From the NCBI GenBank assembly GCA_036244855.1, contig BQKZ01000136.1, forward strand, positions 112,915 through 176,914: DNA of 64,000 nt, in the 5' to 3' direction. Position numbers and translations under genes: made by a program. The number at the start of each line of letters is the position of its first letter. The stretch's first letter is position 1. Positions 11,710 to 24,890 of the stretch are shown piece by piece. Below the pieces are notes generated by a model. It had not been told where the DNA came from and searched no databases. It was given only the letters and a program-made list of their open reading frames with translations. Origin of the DNA: Temnopleurus reevesii (Eukaryota > Echinodermata > Echinoidea > Temnopleuroida > Temnopleuridae).

Positions 11710-12748
11710 CTGAAGAATGGTAGACAAAATACTACATTTTAACCTCCTCGTCAACTGATATCATATTAGGTAGTCAGAACCGAAATTGGATTAATAATAA
11801 ATAATAATAATTGAATTTATATAGCGCTTTTTCCAGAGGATACAAAGAAATTGAGAAGCAAGTTGATGCAAATTTTCAACATAAAAGACAACAACAATAA
11901 TTTGTATATCGCCTTTCCCCAGAGGTTACTAGGCAGTGCATTTAAAAAGCCTGCTTAAGCTATGTTAAGATCCATAAAGATAGAAGATGTTTCTTGAAAA
12001 GGTTGAGTGATTTGGAATGAAGGTTTCAGGCCATATGAAACAAACAAATCTCTATTCATCCCAAACACCTAGAGAGCCATAAAAATACAACGTTGGGTGT
12101 CTACTACAGAATATACTGGAAAAATCTACACCACAAGGGGATGTTCAATATTAGACATTAAATAAAAAGCAGAGCTGGTAAAAAAAATACAGTTCAATCA
12201 TCGAATTTCTAATTCAGGGTATGAGAAATTTCAAAATTGAACATCTTTGACCATAGAACACTTCTATTTTGCATGTATGACCTCCCATCCCATTGTCATA
12301 ATAAATTGCCAAAAACTTCTTTTCTGTTTCACATCTCTCCTTAAAGAAGGGATTTAAAGATTTCCAATGATATCAAACTCATTCCTTTTGCTAAATGATT
12401 ACTCCTTCAAAAGCATAATAAATTATCTGGATATCAACAACCCTCATTAAGAGAAAATAATTGCTATTGAGTATAAAGAAAACTTGAATTACCTGGGTGT
12501 GTAAGGCCGATACATAGGGAGACGGGATGATTATATTGAATTACATCAACCTTTCTCTTGATATATATTCAATTCAGTAATAATTCTTTAACCCACTGAC
12601 AACTGAATTCTGCAATTCCCATAGATTTGTGCAGAGACAACTCGGCTCTAACAGTCAATGGGCTCATTCTTTGTTCTTTGTTTTAAAACTAAATTTAAGA
12701 CTGATCCAAATGTTGCCGTACTCTGCCTCCAAACAGCTACTCACTTAC
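11710..12748 (-). other. DGK intron between PH exons 3 and 4
   Basis: A 1,039-bp intron bounded by AGG|gtaagt and ttcttcag|GTC. It contains a SINE- or LINE-like 3' tail at 11788-11960 and otherwise unremarkable AT-rich sequence. Confidence 0.85.
11788..11960. mobile_element. Retroelement 3'-tail-like fragments
   Basis: An (ATA)n run followed by tttatatagcgctttttccagagg, then a second related copy at 11896 (aataatttgtatatcgcctttccccagagg). Duplicate tails of this type with ATT microsatellites resemble 3' ends of invertebrate SINEs or CR1-like LINEs. No body recognised. Confidence 0.5.
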
Positions 12749-12829
12749 CCTGAAACTGTTGTTCACATTTTTGGTACTGTTCTCCGCAACGCTAACGTCT
12801 GTCAGATCGACCTCTTCGAATATTTCAGA
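12749..12829 (-). CDS. Type II diacylglycerol kinase, PH-domain exon 3
   Basis: An 81-bp phase-0 exon reads [17 protein letters not shown] followed by [10 protein letters not shown]. This matches the (I)[23 protein letters not shown] block that is diagnostic for DGK delta/eta. The acceptor is cttcttgcag; the donor is AGG|gtaagtg. The last codon reads Arg where vertebrate proteins have Thr, and the next exon opens with VITPF as expected. A plus-strand open frame (12629-12889) overlaps it and is only a shadow. Phase and splice sites agree with both neighbours, so I treat the exon as functional. Confidence 0.95.
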
Positions 12830-12949
12830 CTGCAAGAAGAACAAAAGTTGAGAAAATGTAGCAGATTACGCCGACTTTATTCGGGTTAACACCAAGAGAA
12901 GAAATCTTAAGGTTTCAGAAAGTATGACAGTCTTACTGAGGCTCAAACT

Positions 12950-13370
12950 AGTAGCGCAAAGGCGAGTTCATCAATTCGCTAAGGTGCCTCGTTTTGGTTG
13001 AAAAAGTGACTTGTACAAACTCATCTCGGCACTGTGCTTAAAGGGGGTTAATAAGATGGCAATTTGTATTAAGGCCCTGGTCACATAGAGGCCCGGAAGC
13101 AACACGATTCAACCCGGCTCTTTGAAAATTCACAGTTAACTGCCTCAGAACAAAGAGTCGTGTTGAATCGTGCTGCTACCAGAGCCCTATGTGACCAGGG
13201 CTTCACTCGCCTTAGCGCCTTGTCTCAGACAAGAAGGTAATAAGGCGACTTGTAGAAGCTCGCCTCGGCGCTGTGTTTTAAGTCGAGAAGGCGAGAAGGT
13301 GACTTTGTACAAGCTCACCTTCCCACTTGACATAAAAGCTTCTGGAGAATTGTCACAGTTTCTCAAACCG
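12950..13370. repeat. Low-copy tandem repeat split by a palindromic element
   Basis: The phrase (gtgac)ttgta-aa-ctc-cctcggc-ctgtg occurs at 13009, 13248 and in part at 13301, always next to aaggcga or gcgagaaggt. The element at 13071-13203 sits inside it. Confidence 0.65.
13071..13203 (-). mobile_element. Palindromic MITE family A, copy 1
   Basis: A ~133-bp near-perfect palindrome with termini aaggccctggtcacatag / ctatgtgaccagggctt. The short asymmetric centre (cacagttaactgcctcagaac) defines orientation. Five copies exist in the window. Confidence 0.88.
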
Positions 13371-14099
13371 TAAGTTCTCGGATCTCAGTGTGAACCTAAT
13401 TAAATGACCGACACTTTGAACATAACTGTACATTGTTAGTTTTATGTTACATGATTCCTTTAGCTTAGAGCACAACATTATCATGTAATACTAATACTTT
13501 GCTCAACAGCAAAAAGAACATAACTTGACATCTTTTATTCCTAAGCGAAGTCATCCCATCATCGTCTTATATGGACTCGTCTTATTGTCTGCCCTCTCTC
13601 TCTCTCTTTTGCTATTAGTCCCCAAGGGGAGCCTAGTTTTAAGATTCAACAAAGCAAAAAAAAAAATCAGGACACTTTGAGGCAATGTAAAAGAGTTAAA
13701 GTAAAAACTCTCCATCTTCAAAGATAAATGCCTTCCTCCTTCTGCAAAAAACGGTGTTACATTTCACAGTCATGGAGATCAGTCATATCTTGTTACAATA
13801 ACATCTCAATACTTTAAGTTCTCCAGACCGAGATAAAGCTCCGAAACCCTTGAGTACACCTTCAACTTATGTTACAGACTTGGGGTGTAAATTAAGATCG
13901 TTTTACAATAATACAATCAATCTCGTCTTGTGCAGTGCAGTATTGAATAAATCAAATCAATTACTGTTAGTCCCACTCAATGTAAATTGGCGCGTGCCAT
14001 CAGAGAGCAGATTACATCACCCGCAATACACGTGTCTCATTGTCACATGGCATGAACACGTTATAGCGACAATCAACATTGCACAGAGCAAGTGTAGCG

Positions 14100-14405
14100 A
14101 TAATTAGAATCACTTTATCAGAGAAAGTAAGAGGAGGGGAGAGATTTTGGGAGTGGGGAGGGGGAGCGAGTGCAAAACACAGTGGGTGAGCGTGAGAGAA
14201 AGAAAGAGCAAGAAAGAAAGAGAGAGAGAGAGAGAGTGAAGTCAATATCTTATCATACAGAAAATTTTGATATAGCCAAGGGTATTCCAAGGTTGTTCTA
14301 ATGACTGAAAATTTTAGCAAATTCATGGTATTTATCAGAGAGGAAGAGGAGGAGAGAGATGGGGGAGGGGGAGAAAATGCAAAACAGAGTGGGTGAGAGC
14401 GAGAG

Positions 14406-14442
<37 letters not shown>

Positions 14443-15240
14443 TCCATAATTTTGTACACGGAAACTTTGTGCAAATTCAAAACCGTTAAAATATCATCAA
14501 GTTTTTCCTGTTTTGACATATCTTTCACACAAGTCTAAGGTTATTCCGATGACTGCAAATTTCAGCAAATTTATGGCATTTATTAGAGTATGAGGATCAG
14601 AGAGATTGGAAGGTTGGGGAGAGGGAGCAAGTGCAAAAAAAAGCGGGTGAGAGCGAGAAAGTAACAGGAAAGTTGGTATTTTAGCATACAGAAACTTTAA
14701 GCAAATTCAAAACTGTTGACATATTATCAAGTTTATCATGTTTTGACATATCTGTGTACATAAGTCAATGGGAATTCTAATGAGTGAAAATGTTAGCAAA
14801 TTTATGGTACTTATTAGAGAGAGTAAGAGGAGAAAGAGACATTGTGAGGATGGAGAGAGATTGGGAGGATGGAGAGGGAAGCAAGTGCATTACAGACAGT
14901 GGGTTAGAGCGAGAAAGAAACAGTGAAGTCAATATTTTCTTATACACAAACTTTTAGCAAATTCAAAACTGTTGAAATATTATCAAGTTCTTCATGTTTT
15001 GACATATTCTTGTACACAAGTCTATATGTATGGGCATTCAATGGGTGACAATTTTAGTGAATTCATGGTAGCACAAGCAAAGAAAATAGACAAAATAACA
15101 AGCAAAATTTTCACTTTTTTACAGAACAAAAATATGGAGAATGTGAGATGGGGGTAGACAAATGGGAGACAGAGCACAGGAAAGGGAGATAGAGAAGGGA
15201 AGAAAGAGAGCTGGAAGAAGAAAATACAGAGAGAAGCAGA
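14100..15240. repeat. ~200-265-bp tandem repeat with GA-rich cores
   Basis: Units share agcaaatt-atggtattta-tagaga, a GA/GGAG run with caaaacag-gtgggtgag-gcgag, and caaattcaaa-c-gtt-a-atatta-caagtt. Copies start near 14316, 14563, 14793 and 15058. GA cores at 14215 and 14405 are pure (GA)n. Confidence 0.85.
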
Positions 15241-15505
15241 CGAGCGGGGGTGTAGAAAGAGAATGACTACTAATAAGATGTCATCTTGAATCTAGAATTT
15301 GATTAATTCATTGACCTGCCTAATAATCTTATAATGCAACGGAAGAGGATATCAAGTAAATACGCTCATATTACCCCACAAACCTTTTGGTCTATAGCAT
15401 GTATAGAATAAAGGCTTCAGACGAAATACTCATTAGAAAATATAATCCTTGAACAGGCTTAATATATGATTAAAGGTCGACTTTTACATAAATAGACGTT
15501 GATCT

Positions 15506-15635
15506 TAAGCCCCGGTCACATAGGACCCCGGAAGCAACACAATTCACCCTGACTCGACTCGACTCGTTGTTCTGAGGCAGTTAACTATGAAGGTGAATCG
15601 TGTTGCTTCCGGGGTCCTATGTGACCGGGGCTTTA
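15506..15635 (+). mobile_element. Palindromic MITE family A, copy 2
   Basis: Termini taagccccggtcacatagga / tcctatgtgaccggggcttta. Centre gttctgaggcagttaactatgaa. An extra gactc iteration (15551-15564) lies in one arm. Confidence 0.92.
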
Positions 15636-15854
15636 GGTAATGCGTAATATCTCGACAGGGCAAATGGCATATCTTGTAATGAGGGGTCGCATATTTCAAC
15701 GACTTTTAGACTGAAAGGGGTGGGTTTGAAACCTTTCACATCCTGCCTTATGATAGCAATGCCCAACTAATACCATTTTGTTTGAATGAATGCCAAAGTG
15801 TGTTTCATATATTTCATTTGCAGTTTTTTTATGGCTCGTGCAGTTGGAAACACC

Positions 15855-15914
15855 CTCCCCCCCCCCCCCCCCCCCCAAGAAAAAAAAGGAGACATTTTTT
15901 TTGGGGGGGGGGGC
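15855..15914. repeat. Poly(C) / poly(G) foldback
   Basis: A run of about 22 C is followed within 40 bases by poly(T) and a run of 11 G, so the strand can fold on itself. Length is likely unreliable in sequencing. Confidence 0.85.
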
Positions 15915-16837
15915 TGGTTGAACTTTCTTGTACATTACATCAATAAAAAAAAATCTTTCAGGAAGTAAAAATGTTGTGGTAGAGGAAGAAGTTTTTTTCT
16001 ACAGAATTAAATAAAACGCTATTGGTGTGGGGTTATCCGAGGAAGCTGTGAAAGTTCTATAAGTAATTTGAATTAAAATCAATCAAGAAATCCCAATAAT
16101 TGGGACTGAGACTCAGTCGCTTGGCCATTTCTTGTTGTCAAAACTTTGTTTTATTAGGGTGTATTTCTATTGATCTTACTCATTTTTACCACTGAATTAC
16201 AGAATTGGTATATGAGGCTATCACTCTCAAGTAACAGGGAACAATTTGAATTTTCACATTTGATTAGCAGTTACAGACTTCAAGGAAATATTGCAAACAC
16301 ATTACTGTATAGTTCTATGTAAAAAAGTTGCTAATCAAAGCATCTTTTGTGTAGCTATCCTGTCAAAATGCGCAGCAAATTGCGATGCGATACCAGGGGA
16401 ATTATTCCTTGAGTAGTGTCCAACTTTGGCAGCCATGATGGAAATGTACTATGTGGGTGTGTATTGATGACAGGTAGTGGGAGGTATGAGTTTTCATTTG
16501 TATAGTAAATCATTCAGGAAGTTCATTTTTGTGGTAGAATGGAAGGAAACAATAGGTGATGAACATGTACGTAAATGAAAATGCGAGTGTATGTGTATCT
16601 AAATGAATGTATTTATCTGCGGTAGATGGAAATTTCCTTCATTTAATTGAGAAAAACCATCAACCATTTTGTTGTGGTGAAATGACAGGAAATACATTTC
16701 ATTTGAGTTAAACAAAGTATGTGTACTAAATGAACAGATTTCTGATGCATATATATGTAGAATTTCTTGACATCATTTTAATTAGATTGTGCAGAAAGGT
16801 GACTAATTGAGGTAGAATAGAAGGAAATAAATATAAT

Positions 16838-17179
16838 TGAGTGTTCATGTGTGTTCATGTGTGTGGCTGTGTGGCTGTGTGAGGTGTATGTGGTTGTTTG
16901 TGGGTATGTGTACTGTGTGTGGATGTGTGTAATGTGTGTTTGTTGGTGTGTTTAACTGTGTGTGGCTGTGTGTGGGTGTGTGTGGATGTATGTTTGGGTG
17001 TGTGTGGGTGTGTGTCATTGTTTATGGCTATGTGTGGGTGTGTGGGTGTGTGTGGCTATGTGTGGCTCTGTGTGGCTATGTGTGCATATGTGTGTCTGTA
17101 TTTGGCTGTGTATGGTTGTGCATGGATGTATATATGGGTGTGTTGGTATGTGTGGGGTTTGTGTGACTGTGTGGGTGTG

Positions 17180-17223
<44 letters not shown>

Positions 17224-17300
17224 GTGTATGGGTGTGTTAGTAGTTGTGTGGAGTGTACATGGATGTGTGTGGCTGTATGTGGGTATGTGTTGATGAAGTG
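16838..17300. repeat. TG-rich minisatellite
   Basis: Imperfect tgtgtgg(g/c)tgtg units, with a pure (GT)n core at 17182-17220. It generates Cys/Val/Gly-rich frames on one strand and His/Thr-rich frames on the other, which are artefacts. Confidence 0.95.
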
Positions 17301-18093
17301 CTATCCATTTATCTTCAGTAGATGTGAAATTACTTTGCATAATTTGATTCACCCATTCAGGACAGGAATTAATTAAACACAGATTAAATCGCTATTCACA
17401 TGTACAATACCCAAAACTTTCATTATCTTTATATGATATTACAATGACAGAAAAATTTACCAAATTGACCTCTCCACAGCCCAAATGTGTTAAAAAGAGA
17501 AAAGGTGAAAATCGTACAGGCAAATGAAAGTTTTTGAGACATTTACTATGTTACGTTGCCAATTGAGGAAAGTTTGATGATTGGGAATAAATTTTTATCA
17601 TGGCACTGAATCAAAACTTATTGAAATTCAAACTAAAAATGTGTTAAATCATCCTGAAATGATTGATTCGTTCAGAAATTTGATGTGTTGTGGTATGTTA
17701 TGAATTATATAAATCCTCATGCAACTTGGTTTGAAACTAAATCGGAGCATACTTGTCCATGGCTGCCTCAGGCTCCAACAGATTTCTTCCTAAGATCTTT
17801 ACATTCACTTTGTAATTGACCCTTAACCACAAATACCAGGTTGGGATTACCGTTTCCTATGGTTAATAATATACCTTGCTTTGGTGTTTACAAGGCAGTC
17901 ACATCTCAAGACTGCCAACTCATACTTACTATGTTAAAGAATTGCAATATAAAAGATATGCAAGCTAAATTCATCTTTCGTTGACATCTTGCAATGAAAA
18001 CAGTGCAAATAGGATGAAACAATGATTGTTCAATTACTTAATTTGGTTTCAGGAAATACAAATAACTAAGACTATTGGTGGGATAAGATAGCT

Positions 18094-18688
18094 AAAGGGG
18101 AATTACACCCAGACAATAATGTACGGTCAGTAAATGAAGAAAAATCAGATGAACAAACTGTGAAAATCTGAGCAAAATCGGATAATCCGTTCAAAAGTTA
18201 TGAATTTTCAAAGTTATCATTTCCACCTGTGCTGGGCATCCTTGAATTGGCAACGTATAGCCAATTAGCATATTCTGTGATGTCATACATGGAGAGCTCC
18301 TCATTCACTTTGTATATGAATTTATTGAAAATGGATCAATATCATAATTCAAATGAGGAATCAGCACCATTCTTTCTGGAATGCTTGCAGAATTGATGTG
18401 GCTATAAAATATTTATCCGAAAAAACAAAATTTTGTCTACTTTTCTGGAAAAAAGAGGAAAATATGAAATTTTGTGTACAAAGTGAATGAAGAGTTCTCC
18501 ATGTTGGCAGCCATTTTGTGCCTCTACATTTGCCAATTTAAGGAGCCCATGAGGGGTGTAAATAAAAACTTTGAAACTTTATAACTTTTGTATGGATGGT
18601 CCGATTTTGCTCAAATTGTCACAGTTTGTTCTTCTTATTTTTCTCCATTTAATTATAGCAATTTAATGTCTGAATGTAGTTCCCCTTT
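18094..18688. mobile_element. Long palindromic transposon family F, copy 1
   Basis: Terminal inverted repeats aaaggggaattacacccagac / gtctgaatgtagttccccttt. Arms of over 120 bp pair further inward (gaaaaatcagatgaacaaactgtga; cagtttgttcttcttatttt). A deeper pair reads gaggagctctcc-type versus gaagagttctcc. No coding frame. Flanking agct on both sides may be a target duplication. A second copy lies at 39152. Confidence 0.9.
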
Positions 18689-21686
18689 AAGCTAATCGCA
18701 CACATTATGACTGGCTTACAACCCTTTTTGAGAAACAAATAATTCAATATGCGCATTTTGGACGAATGGAATGCACGTAATTCTTATTTATACCAAATAT
18801 AAGGGGCAATTCTGTTTAAAATCGTAGAAAACCTCAAAGCTGCTCTTACTTTTCCTACTTCTGTACTACTTGGAGCAGATATGGGGTTCCTTCAGAGGGG
18901 TAAGCTTCTACAATGCCATTTCTTCATGTATAATAATATAATAATAATAATTTATATGGCACCAAATCTGGTTTAATTAATGATTACTTTCTTTGATAAT
19001 TTCTCTGAGTATCCAGAGCCTCGAGTATTGATTTTTATGGGCTTTGAATGCTTCTGGGAGATACCATTACATTTTCTCCTGAAATCTGATCGTAAGCAAG
19101 ACTTAACTTGTAAGCCAGTCATGATGTGTGCAGTTGGCGTTAGTGTGACTGAAACAATACTCCCCCAGTGACTTTGTTACCCACTGATCAAATATGTACT
19201 CTTCTGAAATCCATACAATGATCACCTCCACCCGACTGAATTTTCCCCTCTATCCCATGCAAATCCCAAATCTAATTACAAATTAATAGCTATCTAAGGC
19301 TAGTCTGTATGCTCAGACATAATCAAGTTACTTCGTTTACTGACTTTAGCCTAAATATCATTCCCAATTTAACCACAAAGTGATAGATATTTATGCCTTG
19401 TCTGTCTGCTCAGACTCGATCCGAGGTGTTTTTTAATTCACCAGCTATTTACCCTCCATGTTATCCCCCCCCCAAAAAAAAAAATATATAATATAAAATT
19501 TGTAGTTTAATGGATTATCCATAAGCTCTGACCTAATATTTACTGACTTTTCCCCTCCTTTATTATGCTCCTAAAATCTACTTACATATCAATAGCGATC
19601 AAATTGACCCATTAGAAAGCAATTAGGTTTTTGAGATGTTTCTCAGTCAATTCTAAATATATTTACACGAAAATTACCTAGATTAGTATTTTCATATTGG
19701 GTCATAGTTTTGCACAACAACATCTTCAGAAGTTCTTACACATATTTCCTTTCATTCTACAGGACCACAACAAATCAACTTTTTGAATGATTTAATAAGT
19801 TTCATAAGTCTTTTGTAGTATTCCACTATTACCAGATAACTACAATTCATGTAAATTCATCTAAATACATGGACACTTTCATCAAAGGTTATCGTTTGAA
19901 TACATACCATACAAAAATGGGTTTGTGAAAAAGGAGGCTTGTCGACCGTAATAAATAAATGATGCGCACATCAGTTGCACACTTGTCATTTAATGTACAC
20001 AGCAGATGCACAATTGTTTGCTATCATCCACGAGCCTCCATCAACCAATTTCGAAAACCCACTATTGTACTATTCGTTTCCTTATTATCTAGAACAACAA
20101 TCAACTATCTGAATAATTTGAGTAAAATAGTATGAAGAGAGTTCATATCTACCTCAGATCAATTCATTCTGATACACCCACTCCAACATTAACATCTTAT
20201 TAACCCATTGACAAAGTGTGGATCCAGGTCTGGGGAATTATAGAATTCAGTAGTCATTGTGTTAAATTTTTGACACCCTGATGATGAGGATGAATTTAGA
20301 TTAAAAGGTGTTTCTCATTCAAAGCTGAATATTTACGCCCTTCCGTAAAGGGCTTCTTTTAAAAAGTATCACTTACTTTCTTGTTGTGGTGGTTAGTTTG
20401 CGATTCAGCTATTGAAATAACTGCATGCAACTACTCCAGAATAAATCATAATCCACTATTGATTTTTACTATCATAAAAATCATTGAATCACTTTGACAC
20501 CCAGGTGAGCCAAATTTGATTTGAATTTACCATTAATTTCATTTTTCACAAACATAATCAAAATAGATTAACAATGACAAATTAGAACAATTAAAAGAGG
20601 CAGGTATCTCGAAAGCGTACATTGAGTTGGGGTCATCTTCAAGTAGTTGAAGTATAATATTGGAGGGAAAATGCAAGGAAAATGCATATATGTTTATGAA
20701 ACTTTTGCTTCCTTTCATGAAGGGGACTTTACTTTTTTGTAGTGTTTGTTCTTCCATCCTTTTGATCTAGATTAAGGCTCATTCTGGAGAATGTGCATAC
20801 AAACAGTTATTAGGAGAGCTCACTGAATTTTAAACTACAACTTCCTCTGTCCATGCACTAATAAGCTATGAATAATACAAGCCATGAAACCCCCGCGAGA
20901 AATCTGATAGCGGTTTGCTGGTGTTTTATATGCGACTCCCAACTTGATTACAACCACCCCCGCCTTGTTCAATTTATTTTTCCTTTTCTAAAATTCCATT
21001 CAAATTTATGAGGTGAACAGCAAGTATGGTGCTGTCACATTAATTCGCGCATCATATTAATTCGTACATCTTATGAATTTCTACAAAATCACTGAAATAT
21101 TGCAAATCTAACATCAACATCGTAAAGAGCGTTGTTTATTTGCCTAAATTGGAAATTTTCTTAGCAAAAGGATGAAAACCAATGAAAATATTGCCAAAAG
21201 ATCGGCAGATTTGCTTGCATTTGCAGAAAAACACGGGTCTCGCGACACTGAAGTGAACCCTTCCAATTTTCAGACAGAAATCATCAAATTTGTAAGTAAG
21301 CAGACATACCACTCGATTCCTTGATATTTTGTGGTCAAGCTACTGTAAATTTTGCATCTTAGATGGAAGCGATTTTACAGTAAATCTTGTTCAAAACGGG
21401 GCCTACAAATTAATATGACACAGTTTGTTGACAATTCTCGCCATTTTCCAGCATCGAGCGATGCGATCGTTTCGTCAATCGAATTTTGATATCACGATAT
21501 CTCTATGATTCTTTCGTGGATTAATTTTATTTTTGGAAATATTTGAAGCCTAAAATATCTAGTTTCATTTCATGCCAGTATGTTAGAAAATAATTTTTTA
21601 TTTTACAAGATGTATTTTGCTAAGTACCACGATCCAAAAATGCTTTAGAAAAAGTATACAAATTAATGTGACCCATTCATAAACAC

Positions 21687-21850
21687 CAGGGCAGTGTTTC
21701 ACCAAGACACGAAAGACTTTAAGAACAACTTTATGCACTGGTGGTATCATCTCTTCTGCTGAATGGCAGAGAATCTTACGCGTATTATACTCGTTAACGT
21801 ACTCCAGTCTTTCTTACAGTCGTGCGTAACTTGATGAAACAATGCCCTGG
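21687..21850. mobile_element. Palindromic element (164 bp)
   Basis: Outer ends ccagggcagtgtttcacc / gatgaaacaatgccctgg pair; the next inner pair is gaaagact / agtctttc. Confidence 0.75.
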
Positions 21851-21876
21851 ATGATATTTAATAAATGTGTTTATGG

Positions 21877-21995
21877 AGGTACGCACAACTCTACAAACGA
21901 CTGGTAACCCTTTCTGATACTCGATGGTAACTCCTGGCTCTGGATTGCACCTGAGGAAGGGTCACTAGTCATTTGTAGAGTCGTGCGTAAACCTA
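21877..21995. mobile_element. Palindromic MITE family G, copy 1
   Basis: acgcacaactctacaaacgac / gtcatttgtagagtcgtgcgt pair around ggtaaccctttc / gaagggtcac. Related copies at 27193, 29641, 31561 and 52004. Confidence 0.8.
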
Positions 21996-22209
21996 CTAAC
22001 AGATTTCTAAAACTCAAAACCGATGATTTTTTTTCCAGCTGAATTTAATAACAGACCATGAGAATGACAACTTGAAATACTCAAAGTACACTATCACATG
22101 AGTACTCCCGTGGTGTTCACTGGCTAAACTTTAATTACATAGCACAATCACTATATGCATCTACATTCTACTGCGCTAATACTGGGTATATTATTACCCT
22201 GGCTATAAC

Positions 22210-22375
22210 TGCCGAGCATACCAGTTAGGCACTCAAGTATTCCAAGGAAAAAATTCCTGCCAGGTACCCATTTTCATCCGGGTTGAGTGCAGCACAGCAC
22301 GGATAAATTTCTTGATAAAGGAAACTAACGCCATGGGTGGGATTCACACTGCCTACCTTCTACTGGAAACTTGAA
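22210..22375 (-). mobile_element. SINE relic
   Basis: Shares gagtgcagcacag-acggataaatttcttg-t-aaggaaa-taacgcca and gtgggattc with the SINEs at 52024 and 61785, with a degraded tRNA head. Confidence 0.65.
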
Positions 22376-23771
22376 TTTTTCTATTCTCAGGCCTGTAACA
22401 CTAGAAACAAAATAATCCAATGTATAGTTCTTCTAAAAATTCATAATTACCAATGACTTTTTGAACTACGCGTTTAATAGCCAACCTCTGTTTGAATTTC
22501 GGTGCAAATTCAGCTAATGAATGAAACCCAATAGCTATAGAAACACTCTTATCTGGAATATTTGATTTGTAGGAAATAAGAGCTTGGGGATAGAAAAGGA
22601 TCATGGTGGAAAGCCGCAGCTCTTGCTATCGCTGTGATCGATTAGCGGTATCACATGACTTGTTAAACAGTGTACGACCACTCAGGAGAGGTATTCTAGG
22701 AATCAATTTTCTTTGATCGAGTTAGGCAGACCTTGTTTGCAGAGTGAGGGTTCTCTCGTTTTGAATGTTGTTTCACATTTTTCTTTTGTTCAAATAATGT
22801 ACTTCATGTTTGAATGTATCAAGGATTAAAAAGTGCAGAGACCTAGGTGTATAAAGAGGACATGTCTAGCTACTTTTTGGAACCCTCAATGCCCCTATAA
22901 GTGCATATTTTCTGAAATAATCTGAAGACTGAAAAATTGTGGCGTAAAACTCTGTACTCCATGGATAAGGAACCTGTCTACTTTCTTTTCAACCCTTTGA
23001 GCATGCAGACGCAATGCCACTCACTGCACATTTTCTAAAATAATCAAAGACTAAAATTGTGATGTAAAACTCTATGCTCAACGGAAAAGAAAAAAGGACT
23101 TTTTGTAATCAAATTTGAATTTTTTCACAAATTACACAAAAGAAAGGGGATAGAATATAACAAAACCATCATCAATTTACCCAAGTCTACCTGTCTATTA
23201 TAAACATTACGACTTCAAAGCAGAAGGTTGTAGGTATGAAATCATTAAATGGCATTAATTTCCTTCTGCTAGAAAATTGCCCACATTATGCTGCACTCTA
23301 CTAAAGTGTGATTGGGGACTGGTTGGAAGTCACCATTCTGGTCAATTTAGCAGCAAGCGCCTTGTAGCACCCTCCTGGAATACTCCATAGAAAGTGTAAA
23401 ATGTGCATCCATTCTATGCTTACATGAGTGAGTCCAATAAAACTAGAGATATGATACATGTATGTAGCTCTAGGTTAGTGTAGGGGAGAGCAGACTGCTG
23501 TTATCATTATTATTGTTATCATTACTAATATTGTCATCATCATTATTATTACTATTAAAAAATCTTTCAATCCACTGGCATTGATGAGAAAAGAGACAGG
23601 AATTAACACAGATTAATAAAGAGCACCACAGCAAGCAAAGAGGGCACACACGCCAATAGCCTTCAGTTGCCGTAGACTACTTCAAGTCCTGTTTAATATG
23701 AATAAATAATAAATATATATATACACTAAAAAAATAATGAATATAGAAATAAATGAATGAACTATACTTAC

Positions 23772-23834
23772 ACTACTCTCTTTCGCATAATAAAGGTTCC
23801 TTCCTTTAATCTTGAAGTATCTCCTTCTCCATCT
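23772..23834 (-). CDS. Type II diacylglycerol kinase, PH-domain exon 2
   Basis: A 63-bp phase-0 exon encodes RWRRRYFKIKGRNLYYAKESS, covering beta strands 2 and 3 of the PH domain. The basic W-R-R-R-Y-F stretch and the LYYAK motif match the DGK delta/eta PH domain, where residues at these positions contribute to lipid head-group binding in PH folds generally. The acceptor is ttttgcag, preceded by a T-rich tract; the donor is AGT|gtaagt, a near-perfect consensus. The open frame continues past the donor but loses similarity there, so the donor sets the exon end. It lies 10.4 kb downstream of exon 34248-34295 and 10.9 kb upstream of exon 12749-12829. The alignment to the family needs no gap across either junction. 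Confidence 0.93.
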
Positions 23835-24439
23835 CTGCAAAATTAAAAGAAAACAAAAACATTTTAAAGACAAACAGCAAATGTTTCAGTGATAGTTCAT
23901 TGAACAGATAAGTACTTTCATATTAATAACATTTAATTCTATTTTTAAGAGAATACAAGAAAATCAAAGATCTTAAACTTAAAAATTACCTATAATAGTG
24001 TTCAGAAAAATTTGAAACAAAATCTAAATAGATTCCTAAACTTTAGGGGGTCTTTGAAATACACAAAGATCCATATAGCAGGTTTTAAGTTTTATCTGAG
24101 GCGAAGTTATATGGCAATGCTTTAAGTGACAGATACAAAGCTCTTCCAGCTATTTGTAAGGAATAGAGCAATAGATAAAATAATATAAAAAGAAATTAAC
24201 AAATAATTAAGTAAAAATGAAATTTAATGAGGATGTCATTTCCCGTGGCTTAGAAAGATCAATTACCCATAGCAAAACCATGTAAATTTATTTCCATGAT
24301 GAAACCAAGTAAATGCTGGATATTCATAGACATGCAAGGGGAATGGCTGTAACAGTTTGGCCTCTAGATGGCGCCAAAAGCAATTGGCATTCTCTATTCA
24401 TTGACTATAGTCTAGCATCCAAGGCCTGTATGATGGCTT

Positions 24440-24844
24440 TTGGTTGCACATAAAACATTTGACTTGAAATGGAATTCTTTGTTCTTCTTCTGCTCTTCTC
24501 TTCTTCCTCTTCTCAATCACCACCATCTTTTTCTTCTTTTTTTCTTCTGCGTTTTTTCCCTCATCCTTTTTCTTCCACTTCTTTTGATTTCCCCTCCTCC
24601 TCAATCATTATCGTTTCTTCCTCCTTCATTTTTCCAATTGTTCTCTTGTTCTCCTCTTCTTCCTCCTTCTCTTCATACTATTCTTCCTGAATTCTCTTGT
24701 CTCTTCCTACTCTAGCTTTCCTTTTATAACTGCATTAAATTCATAATTTTGCATTTCTCCCCATAGTCACTGAGGCAATTTGCATATTATTGCTGCCATG
24801 CTTTCTCCCTTTCTCTCACTCCTTCTCTCCCCCCCTTTCAACTT

Positions 24845-24890
<46 letters not shown>

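Larger units (their letters stand above)
12830..23771 (-). other. DGK intron between PH exons 2 and 3
   Basis: About 10.9 kb of intron. It carries palindromic elements (13071, 15506, 18094, 21687, 21877), the 14.1-15.1 kb tandem repeats, a TG-rich tract (16838-17290) and a SINE relic (22210-22375). The stretches 17300-18090, 19000-21680 and 22400-23770 show no gene or obvious repeat to my eye. Confidence 0.8.

Noticed and set aside
16898..17376. Cys/Val/Gly-rich frames resembling a cysteine-rich peptide
   Set aside because: They derive from TG repeats; the three plus-strand frames all look alike.
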